The notes under the pieces are model-generated. The model was given only the letters and a program-made list of their open reading frames with translations. It did no database searches and was not told where the DNA came from. Both the position numbers and the translations under genes were made by a program. A stretch of DNA of 7,046 nucleotides, taken from contig JBIKZA010000083.1 of the NCBI GenBank assembly GCA_044354975.1, forward strand, positions 1 to 7,046, written 5' to 3'. Source of the stretch: CAIZGX01 sp044354975 (lineage in GTDB: Bacteria > Bacteroidota > Bacteroidia > Flavobacteriales_D > Sanyastnellaceae). Positions 1 through 5,951 of the stretch are shown here, one piece after another; within the stretch, counting starts at the first letter, position 1, and each line of letters opens with the position of its first letter.

Positions 1-929
1 CGAATAGCCATCTCGGCGAGCTTATGACGAATTGCACCATATTTTGAAATAGATCTTCCGAATTGTTCTCGCGCTATGGCGTATTCCACAGAGTCTGTAA
101 CCGTTGCTTTCGCTCCACCCATCACTGCTCCGGCTAATTTGATGCGTCCAATATTCAAAATGTTAACGGCTATTTTGAACCCATTCTGACGATCGCTTAA
201 CATGTTTTCAATTGGAACCAACACATCGTTGAAAAAGACTTGACGGGTGGAAGAACCTTTGATGCCCATCTTCTTTTCTTCGGGATTCAATGTTATGCCG
301 GGCATGTCTTTATGAAGAAGAAATGCTGTTAAATTTTCGTCGTCTTCAATTTTTGCAAACACGGTAAACACGTCTGCAAATCCTGCATTGGTGATCCACA
401 TTTTTTGTCCGGATATTTTATAATGCTTTCCGTCTTCTGTTAATGTGGCTTTTGTCTTTCCTGAATTCGCATCGCTTCCTGAATTCGGTTCAGTTAAGCA
501 ATAACAGCCGAACCATTCTCCCGTTGAAAGTTTCGAGATGAAGAGTTTTTTCTGTTCTTCATTTCCGTAATACAATGCGGGCAATGTTCCAATTCCTGTG
601 TGCGCGCCATAAGCAACAGAAAAGGAATGACCTGCTCCTAAAGTTTCCGTGCAAAGCATGGTGGTTTTAAAATCCATTCCCATACCGTTCAATTCTTCAG
701 GAACGGAAATTCCAAGCAGACCTAATTCACCCGCTTTGTGAAGAACAGATTGCATGAGGCCTTCTTCCAAATTGTCGAGGCGGTCGAGGATAGGCGTGAT
801 TTCATTGTTTACGAAATCGTCGCACATCTGCTTCATCATCATTTGTTCTTCGTTCCATTCTTCAGGAATGAAAATTTCTGATGATAACGTTTTACGAATT
901 AAAAATTCTCCACCTGTAATTGGTTTCAT
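1..929 (-). CDS. fadE: Acyl-CoA dehydrogenase, FadE/VLCAD-like (partial, C-terminus beyond left edge)
   Basis: FAD enzyme that makes the trans-2 double bond in acyl-CoA, the first step of cytoplasmic beta-oxidation. 309 codons are visible from ATG at 927-929, with no stop before the window edge. The N-terminal alpha domain (about 20-135) carries the GGEFLIRKT start typical of the long, ~600-residue VLCAD-like bacterial members. The family signature CLTEPNSGSDA is at about 144-154, the FAD-contacting KMWITNAG at 176-183, GIKGSSTRQVFFNDV in the beta domain at 222-236, and the FAD-binding REQFGR at 287-292. The catalytic Glu and any C-terminal extension lie outside, so full length and activity cannot be judged. 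It starts 10 nt after the thiolase stop, so co-transcription is nearly certain. No Shine-Dalgarno is seen; the leader is A-rich. The family is sure; the fadE name rests on operon order. Chain-length preference is inferred. Confidence 0.93.
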   Translation of the reverse strand, partial: MKPITGGEFLIRKTLSSEIFIPEEWNEEQMMMKQMCDDFVNNEITPILDRLDNLEEGLMQSVLHKAGELGLLGISVPEELNGMGMDFKTTMLCTETLGAGHSFSVAYGAHTGIGTLPALYYGNEEQKKLFISKLSTGEWFGCYCLTEPNSGSDANSGKTKATLTEDGKHYKISGQKMWITNAGFADVFTVFAKIEDDENLTAFLLHKDMPGITLNPEEKKMGIKGSSTRQVFFNDVLVPIENMLSDRQNGFKIAVNILNIGRIKLAGAVMGGAKATVTDSVEYAIAREQFGRSISKYGAIRHKLAEMAI

Positions 930-939
930 AATGTGTTTT

Positions 940-2115
940 TTAAAATCTTTCAAATACTCCGGCAGCGCCTTGACCAGTTCCTACGCACATGGTTACTACG
1001 CCGTATTTTTCGTTTCTTCTTTTCAAGTCGTTTAAAATCTGCACGGTAAGTTTTCCACCTGTGCATCCAAGCGGATGTCCCAATGCGATTGCTCCTCCGT
1101 TTATGTTAGTTTTTTCTGGGTCTAAACCGAGGTGATTAATTACTGCAACACTTTGTGAAGCGAACGCTTCATTCAACTCGAATAAATCGATATCGCTTTG
1201 TTTTAATCCTGCCGCTTCAAGTGCTTTAGGAATGGCGTAAATAGGACCAACTCCCATAATTCGCGGAGCAAGCGCAGCAACGGAATAACTTTTCAGTTGT
1301 GCAATTGGACTGAGGTTGTGTTTCTTCATGAAGCCTTCCGAACACACCATAACGAAGGCTGCGCCGTCTGAGGTTTGCGATGCGTTTCCAGCAGTTACAG
1401 ATCCGTTCATGGCGAAGACAGGTTTCAGTTTTGAAAGCGCTTCAACAGTTGTTCCTACACGCGGACCTTCGTCTATCGTTACGATTGTATTTCGAACTTG
1501 TCTTTTTTCTTTTTCATCCAGAAAAATTTCTTCCACTTCGATGGGAGCAATGCCATTTGCGAAATGTCCATCTGCAAGGGCCTCCAATGCTTTTCGGTGA
1601 GAATGGAAAGCGAACTCATCCTGCATCTCGCGCGAAATTTTGTATTCATTCGCGACGGCTTCTGCAGTAAGTCCCATACCCCAGTACCAATCAGGATGCG
1701 ACTTTGCGACTTTCGGATGAGGAACAATACGCCATCCGCCGAAAGGAATGGGCGACATGGTTTCAACACCTCCAGCAATAATGCAATCGGCCATGCCTGA
1801 ATGAATCTTCGCACTTGCGAGTGCAATAGTTTCCAACCCGCTTGAACAATATCTATTCACGGTCATGCCCGGAACTTTTTCGGTATTCAATCCCATTAAC
1901 GAAATCACACGTCCAATGTTCAGCCCTTGCTCGGCTTCGGGTGTAGCGTTTCCTACAATGACATCGTTGATTTCATCCTTGTCGATTTGCGGAAAGTCTT
2001 TCATCAAATGTTGAATTACTTGGGCTGCAAGTTCGTCTGCGCGCATGGATTTAAACATTCCTTTTTGCGCTTTGCCAACGGCAGATCTGTAACCACCAAC
2101 TATGTATGCGTTCAT
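940..2115 (-). CDS. fadA: Acetyl-CoA acyltransferase (3-ketoacyl-CoA thiolase)
   Basis: Thiolase that cleaves 3-ketoacyl-CoA with CoA into acetyl-CoA and a shortened acyl-CoA, the last step of beta-oxidation. At 391 residues it has normal family length and looks complete. The nucleophile is Cys90 in NRYCSSGLE; GNASQTSDGAA is at 243-253; NEAFA at 315-319; GGAIALGHPLGCTG at 340-353 supplies the active-site His347; and the second catalytic Cys377 is in MCVGTGQGAAGVFE near the C-terminus. That last motif is more often CxGGGMG; the GTGQG form keeps the glycines that matter and may be a lineage variant. ATG at 2113-2115 is the only sensible start, since an in-frame stop lies five codons upstream (2128-2130). 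The gene begins 4 nt after the fadN-like stop and ends 10 nt before the acyl-CoA dehydrogenase. A biosynthetic acetoacetyl-CoA thiolase is the alternative, but the operon argues for a degradative role. Confidence 0.95.
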   Translation of the reverse strand: MNAYIVGGYRSAVGKAQKGMFKSMRADELAAQVIQHLMKDFPQIDKDEINDVIVGNATPEAEQGLNIGRVISLMGLNTEKVPGMTVNRYCSSGLETIALASAKIHSGMADCIIAGGVETMSPIPFGGWRIVPHPKVAKSHPDWYWGMGLTAEAVANEYKISREMQDEFAFHSHRKALEALADGHFANGIAPIEVEEIFLDEKEKRQVRNTIVTIDEGPRVGTTVEALSKLKPVFAMNGSVTAGNASQTSDGAAFVMVCSEGFMKKHNLSPIAQLKSYSVAALAPRIMGVGPIYAIPKALEAAGLKQSDIDLFELNEAFASQSVAVINHLGLDPEKTNINGGAIALGHPLGCTGGKLTVQILNDLKRRNEKYGVVTMCVGTGQGAAGVFERF

Positions 2116-2119
2116 GGAA

Positions 2120-4471
2120 TTAGTTTCTTAAAATTTTTCCTGATGCAATAAGACTCTGCATACGCTCCAACGATTTACGCTGCATGCACAATTCGAGAAA
2201 TGCTTTTCGTTCGAGGTCTAGAAGATATTGCTCGCTCACTTTTGTTGGAGCAGATAGGTCTCCTCCGCACATCACAAACCCAAGTTTTTCGCTAATGAGT
2301 TGATCGTGTTCTGAAATATAATTTCCAGATTTCATGGAAGAAGCACCGGCGTATACAATACCCAATCCTTCATTTCCTAGAACTGTAATGTCTTTGCGTT
2401 CTTGTGGTGCAGAGTATCCGGCATGATGAAAATTCAAACAAACTTCTTTCGCTCGCATGAGCTGGTGCGCGCGGCTTACACACACTTCGTCTTTTTCTCT
2501 GCTTAAATATCCCAATTCAAAAGCCTCTTCTGCTGACGTAGCCACTTTCGCTTGTCCGACCGTTAAAAATCTATTTCGAAGAACATTCAAACGAATGTCT
2601 CCTTCTTTCATTTCGTCGGAAGCGCGAAGTGCGAATTCTTTTGTGCCGGCGCCGCCTGGGATTACACCAACCCCCATTTCAACCAATCCCATGTATGTTT
2701 CTGCATGTGCAACTGTTGCATCTGCATGCATAGATATTTCGCAAGCACCACCGAGTGCAAGTCCATGTGGGGCAAGGACAACAGGGACATTCGAATAACG
2801 CAAGCGCATGACAGTCTTTTGGAAGTAGCGAATAGCCATGTCGAGTTCTTCGTATTCCTGTTCAACTGCGAACATGAAAATCATTCCCACATTCGCGCCA
2901 GCTGAGAAGTTTTCGCCTTGATTGTAAATGACTATTCCGCTGTATTTTTCTTCCGCAAGATCAATGGCTTTGTTAATTCCGGCGAGCACTTCTCCGCCAA
3001 TGGTGTTCATTTTTGTTTTCCACGAAAGAGCTAAAATTCCATCACCAATGTGTCGAACAATGCAGGCGCTGTTTGTCCAAATAATTTCTTTGAAGGAATC
3101 CAAGGCGCGAGCTTGTTCGCTTCTTTGAATGATGCCGTATTTGTTTTCTGTTGGAAGGAATTGCTCTGGATTTTCAGTGTTGTTGTAGAATGAAGTGAAT
3201 CCATCTTTTTTCATTTCATGAATCCACGGTGCAACCGTATATCCTTCATTTAACATGTTTGAAAGACAAGCTTCGAAACCGAGAGTATCCCACAATTCGA
3301 AAGGGCCTAATTCCCAGCCGAAACCGGCGCGAAGTGCAGCGTCGATGTCTTTCAACTCGTCTGCAATTTCAGTCATTCTGAAACTCACATAGGAGAATAA
3401 TGAATGCATCATTTTCTTGTAGAACGCTCCTGCTTTATCGTTTGCATTGTATAAATGTTGAAGTCTTGAGGGAAGATCGTCGATGAGTTTAGCGGCCTCG
3501 TAAGAAGCGAATTTCACTTTGTTTTGTTTGCGGTATTCGAGTGTGTTTAAATCGAGTACAAGAATTTCTTTCTCGCCGTTTTCTCCTTTCGTTTTTTTGT
3601 AGAAGCCTTGTTTCGTTTTATCACCTAACCATTGATTGGTAATCATGGTTTGAATGAAATCGGGAAGTGCGAACAATGAATGTTGCTCATCGGTTTTTGC
3701 AACAGCGAATAATCCGTTGGCAACATGAACGAGTGTATCTAATCCTACAACATCGCAGGTTCGGAACGTTGCAGACTTCGGTCTGCCCATGATGGTTCCG
3801 CTAAGTTTGTCGACCTCTTCAACGGTGAGATCCAATTCCTTCATGCTGTGAAGCAGGGCTTGAATACTGAACACTCCGATTCTATTCGCAATGAATGCTG
3901 GAGTGTCTTTGCACAACACGACTTCCTTTCCTAATTTCAAACTTCCAAATTCCTTCAGAAAAGAAATAAGTTCTGGATCGGTTTCTTGGATTGGAATGAT
4001 TTCCAACAAACGTAAATATCTTGGTGGGTTGAAGAAGTGTGTTCCAATAAAATTCTTTTTGAAATCTTCGCTTCTTCCTTCCGCAATAAGATGAATGGGA
4101 ATGCCGCTTGTGTTGGTTGAAACAATGCTACCTGGTTTTCTGAATTGCTCTACTTTTTCGAATAGGACTTGCTTGGGTTCAAGCTTTTCAATAATGACTT
4201 CCATGATCCAATCGCAATTGGAAATGTCTTTTAAATTATCATCGAAATTTCCTGTTGCAATTCGCGAAGCAAATTTCTTCGAATATATTGGAGAGGGAGA
4301 AGCTTGAAGCGCGTTTTTCAGTGAATCATTAACGATTTTGTTACGGTCTTTTTCATCTTCCGAAACGCGGTCTAATAGTAGCACGGGAATTCCACATTGT
4401 GCGAAGTGACAGGCAATACGCGAGCCCATGATACCTGAGCCCAAAACGGCAATTCTTTTAATCGTTTTCAT
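2120..4471 (-). CDS. fadN: 3-hydroxyacyl-CoA dehydrogenase / enoyl-CoA hydratase fusion (FadN-like)
   Basis: Bifunctional enzyme for the two middle steps of beta-oxidation: hydration of enoyl-CoA and NAD-dependent oxidation of 3-hydroxyacyl-CoA. Its 783 residues are close to Bacillus subtilis FadN. The order is dehydrogenase first, hydratase last, the reverse of FadB. The Rossmann domain has GSGIMG at 11-16; STNTSG at 118-123; the catalytic His145 in GTHFFNPP with its partner Glu157; then the C-terminal dehydrogenase domain from KDTPAFIANRIG (188-199) and a second copy around AGFGWELGPFELWDT (382-396). The crotonase domain starts near 470, with the oxyanion-hole segment NFSAGAN (521-527), Glu578 in GGACEIS and Glu598 in GLVEMG, which match the two catalytic glutamates of enoyl-CoA hydratase, so both activities look intact. 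ATG is preceded directly by an in-frame stop (4472-4474), which fixes the start. First gene of the fad cluster, 49 nt after birA. Confidence 0.94.
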   Translation of the reverse strand: MKTIKRIAVLGSGIMGSRIACHFAQCGIPVLLLDRVSEDEKDRNKIVNDSLKNALQASPSPIYSKKFASRIATGNFDDNLKDISNCDWIMEVIIEKLEPKQVLFEKVEQFRKPGSIVSTNTSGIPIHLIAEGRSEDFKKNFIGTHFFNPPRYLRLLEIIPIQETDPELISFLKEFGSLKLGKEVVLCKDTPAFIANRIGVFSIQALLHSMKELDLTVEEVDKLSGTIMGRPKSATFRTCDVVGLDTLVHVANGLFAVAKTDEQHSLFALPDFIQTMITNQWLGDKTKQGFYKKTKGENGEKEILVLDLNTLEYRKQNKVKFASYEAAKLIDDLPSRLQHLYNANDKAGAFYKKMMHSLFSYVSFRMTEIADELKDIDAALRAGFGWELGPFELWDTLGFEACLSNMLNEGYTVAPWIHEMKKDGFTSFYNNTENPEQFLPTENKYGIIQRSEQARALDSFKEIIWTNSACIVRHIGDGILALSWKTKMNTIGGEVLAGINKAIDLAEEKYSGIVIYNQGENFSAGANVGMIFMFAVEQEYEELDMAIRYFQKTVMRLRYSNVPVVLAPHGLALGGACEISMHADATVAHAETYMGLVEMGVGVIPGGAGTKEFALRASDEMKEGDIRLNVLRNRFLTVGQAKVATSAEEAFELGYLSREKDEVCVSRAHQLMRAKEVCLNFHHAGYSAPQERKDITVLGNEGLGIVYAGASSMKSGNYISEHDQLISEKLGFVMCGGDLSAPTKVSEQYLLDLERKAFLELCMQRKSLERMQSLIASGKILRN

Positions 4472-4489
4472 TTAGGTGAATTAGCTTTA

Positions 4490-4513
4490 TGAAGGTAACA
4501 CTTCTTTCCTTCA
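4490..4513 (-). other. Weak inverted repeat between birA and fadN
   Basis: Six-base arms TGAAGG and CCTTCA flank a 12-nt spacer inside the 49-nt gap between the birA stop and the fadN start. There is no T-run after it on the minus strand, so it does not look like a Rho-independent terminator. It could be an operator or a chance repeat. No convincing TAnnTTTG promoter box is seen in this gap, so the fad genes may be read partly by transcription from birA; this is inference. Confidence 0.25.
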
Positions 4514-4520
4514 ACCTGAA

Positions 4521-5252
4521 TTATTTAAATATGATTTCTTTCATGTAGAAACCTAAGCAGGATTGGTCTTCTGATTCAATCAGCAGTTTGCCATCGGCTT
4601 CCACCTGAATTATTTTTCCTAAAAAGCTGGATTGATCTTTTGCGATTTGGTAATTTTTGATTTCACCTTTCTGAAAAAGAATCTGATGGTATTGTGAATC
4701 TATTTCAGTCCATTTTTTTTCTTCCAACAGAAATAAATCGCTTACCATTTGATTTCGCAGCGTTTTCAAAAAGGATGATACAGTTGGAATCTCAATTGTG
4801 TGATTTGAAATGCAAGTCGCATTTTCGAAGTTTTGATTCGAGATGTTTATTCCGATTCCAATTAAGGAATAATGAAGGTTCTGTTCGCTCCAAGAATTTT
4901 CAATGAGAATACCGCCGATTTTTTTTCCTTCAACAAAAATATCGTTCGGCCATTTGATAGAAACGGACTGAATATTATGTTGAATAAGTGTTTTCGCCAC
5001 CTGAAGAGCGGCCCATTTGCTGAGGTAAAAGATTTCTTCGGGCTTGAGTTTGATTTTCAAAATGATCGTTCCAAGGAATGAACTTCTTGGCTGTGCTAGC
5101 CATTGGTTGTCACGCTGCCCCTTTCCTTCTAACTGAAAATCGGTAGTAATGGCAGTGCCACTTTGAGTTTCTGGCAGTTTAGCAATTGTGGAAGCATAGT
5201 TGTTTGTGCTGTCGAGCTGCTCGAAATGCGAATGTGGTGATTGTTCAAACAT
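4521..5252 (-). CDS. birA: Biotin--[acetyl-CoA-carboxylase] ligase (group I, no HTH domain)
   Basis: Cytosolic ligase that activates biotin to biotinyl-5'-AMP and attaches it to the lysine of biotin carboxyl carrier domains, such as acetyl-CoA carboxylase. I take the ATG at 5250-5252 (243 residues) rather than the in-frame TTG at 5262-5264, because LDSTNNYA (13-20), where the catalytic fold begins, follows closely and TTG starts are uncommon. Visible motifs are the biotin/AMP loop GKGQRDNQW (43-51), KWPNDI (100-105), KKIGGILIE with the catalytic-type Lys (110-118) and GIGINI (132-137). A small C-terminal domain covers roughly the last 40 residues. With no N-terminal helix-turn-helix it should not act as a biotin-operon repressor. 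The loop has Asp where most homologues have Gly (usual GRGRxG / GKGQxG). The gene is divergent from rsfS and 49 nt upstream of fadN on the same strand. Confidence 0.9.
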   Translation of the reverse strand: MFEQSPHSHFEQLDSTNNYASTIAKLPETQSGTAITTDFQLEGKGQRDNQWLAQPRSSFLGTIILKIKLKPEEIFYLSKWAALQVAKTLIQHNIQSVSIKWPNDIFVEGKKIGGILIENSWSEQNLHYSLIGIGINISNQNFENATCISNHTIEIPTVSSFLKTLRNQMVSDLFLLEEKKWTEIDSQYHQILFQKGEIKNYQIAKDQSSFLGKIIQVEADGKLLIESEDQSCLGFYMKEIIFK

Positions 5253-5269
5253 GGACTCTTTCAATGCAG

Positions 5270-5277
5270 AAAACTTA
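5270..5277 (-). promoter_or_regulatory. Possible -7 element for birA
   Basis: On the minus strand this reads TAAGTTTT, 7 of 8 positions of the Bacteroidota -7 consensus TAnnTTTG. It would start transcription about 8-15 nt before the birA ATG at 5252. No TTTG box is seen at the expected -33 distance. In an AT-rich spacer such a match can arise by chance, so this is a weak call. Confidence 0.25.
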
Positions 5278-5299
5278 AAGATTACAACGAAATTACGCC

Positions 5300-5320
5300 G
5301 TAGCGGAATACCTTTGCTAC
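5300..5320. other. Inverted repeat in the birA/rsfS divergent spacer
   Basis: GTAGC and GCTAC form perfect 5-base arms 11 nt apart. In RNA the stem could extend inward to 8 pairs, using two G-U pairs, with loop ATACC. It overlaps the probable rsfS -7 box, so it could be a small operator or only a chance palindrome. No T-run follows in either direction, so a terminator is unlikely. Confidence 0.3.
5309..5316 (+). promoter_or_regulatory. Probable -7 promoter element for rsfS-ftsH
   Basis: TACCTTTG matches the Bacteroidota sigma-A -7 consensus TAnnTTTG at every fixed position, and sits 17 nt before the rsfS ATG, which would leave a very short leader of about 10-13 nt. No TTTG is present near -33, so the promoter is only half canonical. 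Its place in the divergent spacer makes it the natural start for the rsfS-ftsH transcript. Confidence 0.55.
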
Positions 5321-5333
5321 AGAAGAATAAAAA

Positions 5334-5951
5334 ATGAATAAAAAAGCAGCAGATAAAAGTAGCGAAGATGCATTGTTACTTTCCATTATTGACGGAATAG
5401 AAGAAGTAAAAGGTCACGATATCAAGATTCTTGACTTACGAAACATTGAAGCGGCAATTGCCGATTACTTTATTGTATGCACGGGAACGAGCACAACTCA
5501 GGTTGAGGCGATAGCGAGAAGTGCCGAGAATTTCACTCGAAAAGAATTGGACGAAAGACCTCGCAGAGTAGAGGGAGTGCGCAATGCGCAATGGGTACTT
5601 ATGGATTATTTTACCATAATTGTCCATGTGTTTTACGAACCCATGCGTGAGCATTATGACATAGAAGGTCTTTGGTCGGATGGTAAGGTAATGGCTTTAC
5701 CGAAAAAAGCAAAGGCAGAGCCGAAAGCGAAAGCTCCGGCAAAACCAAAGGCAGAACCGAAAGCGAAAGCTGCGGCAAAGCCAAAAGTTGAACCGAAGGC
5801 AAAAGCAGCGGCAAAGCCGAAGGCAGAACCGAAGGCAAAAGCAGCGGCAAAGCCGAAGGCAGAACAAAAGTCAAAGGCGGCTGTTAAATCTATAGCTGCG
5901 GTAAAACCAAGAGTGGTAACTAAGAAAACAGCTAAGAAAAAAGATGAGTGA
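5334..5951 (+). CDS. rsfS: Ribosomal silencing factor RsfS (Iojap/DUF143) with long Lys/Ala/Pro tail
   Basis: RsfS binds ribosomal protein L14 (uL14) on the large subunit, blocks subunit joining and lowers translation when nutrients are short. The Iojap domain fills about 10-120: DYFIVCTGTST at 44-54, RRVEGVRNAQWVLMDY at 77-92, and HVFYEPMREHYDIEGLW at 98-114, all family hallmarks. Most family members end near there, at roughly 105-135 residues. This one goes on to 205, with a low-complexity tail (124-205) holding 28 Lys and 1 Arg against 7 acidic residues, net about +22, built of five 12-residue repeats. The tail is presumably disordered and could bind RNA or the ribosome; that is inference. 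The ATG is fixed by an in-frame TAA at 5328-5330; a weak purine run AGAAG (5321-5325) lies upstream. The end overlaps ftsH by 8 nt. Confidence 0.93.
   Translation: MNKKAADKSSEDALLLSIIDGIEEVKGHDIKILDLRNIEAAIADYFIVCTGTSTTQVEAIARSAENFTRKELDERPRRVEGVRNAQWVLMDYFTIIVHVFYEPMREHYDIEGLWSDGKVMALPKKAKAEPKAKAPAKPKAEPKAKAAAKPKVEPKAKAAAKPKAEPKAKAAAKPKAEQKSKAAVKSIAAVKPRVVTKKTAKKKDE
5712..5891 (+). repeat. Five tandem 36-bp units in the 3' part of rsfS
   Basis: The units encode variants of KAEPKAKAAAKP: residues 127-138 (P for one A), 139-150, 151-162 (KVEP), 163-174, and a decayed fifth at 175-186 (KAEQKSKAAVKS). Units 3 (5784-5819) and 4 (5820-5855) are identical in DNA over their last 30 bases, while units 1 and 2 differ from them at synonymous sites. 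This suggests stepwise duplication, with the copying of 3 and 4 the most recent. The unit length is a multiple of three, so changes in copy number keep the frame and the overlap with ftsH. Confidence 0.9.

Noticed and set aside
1479..1826. Minus-strand open frame of 115 codons in another frame within fadA
   Set aside because: The thiolase frame runs unbroken through it with its motifs intact, so this is a shadow and not a frameshifted piece.
2457..2798. Plus-strand open frame of 113 codons inside fadN
   Set aside because: It lies opposite a well-conserved crotonase domain with intact catalytic residues and has no recognisable features of its own. The other plus-strand frames over the fad genes were dropped for the same reason.
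4490..4513. Rho-independent terminator after birA
   Set aside because: The stem is only six pairs with a 12-nt loop and no T-run follows on the minus strand.
4514..4615. 13-base direct repeat acctgaattattt at 4514-4526 and 4603-4615
   Set aside because: One copy spans the birA stop and the other is inside its coding sequence in a different frame; it is AT-rich and most likely chance.
5253..5264. TTG start for birA, adding four residues
   Set aside because: The ATG at 5252 is close by, leaves the whole ligase fold, and fits the weak -7 box better; TTG would leave almost no leader.
5611..5874. Minus-strand reading frame rich in Leu and Pro, resembling a hydrophobic peptide
   Set aside because: It is the antisense of the Lys/Ala/Pro repeats in rsfS; its periodicity comes entirely from the sense repeat, and the sense frame has a clear family domain.
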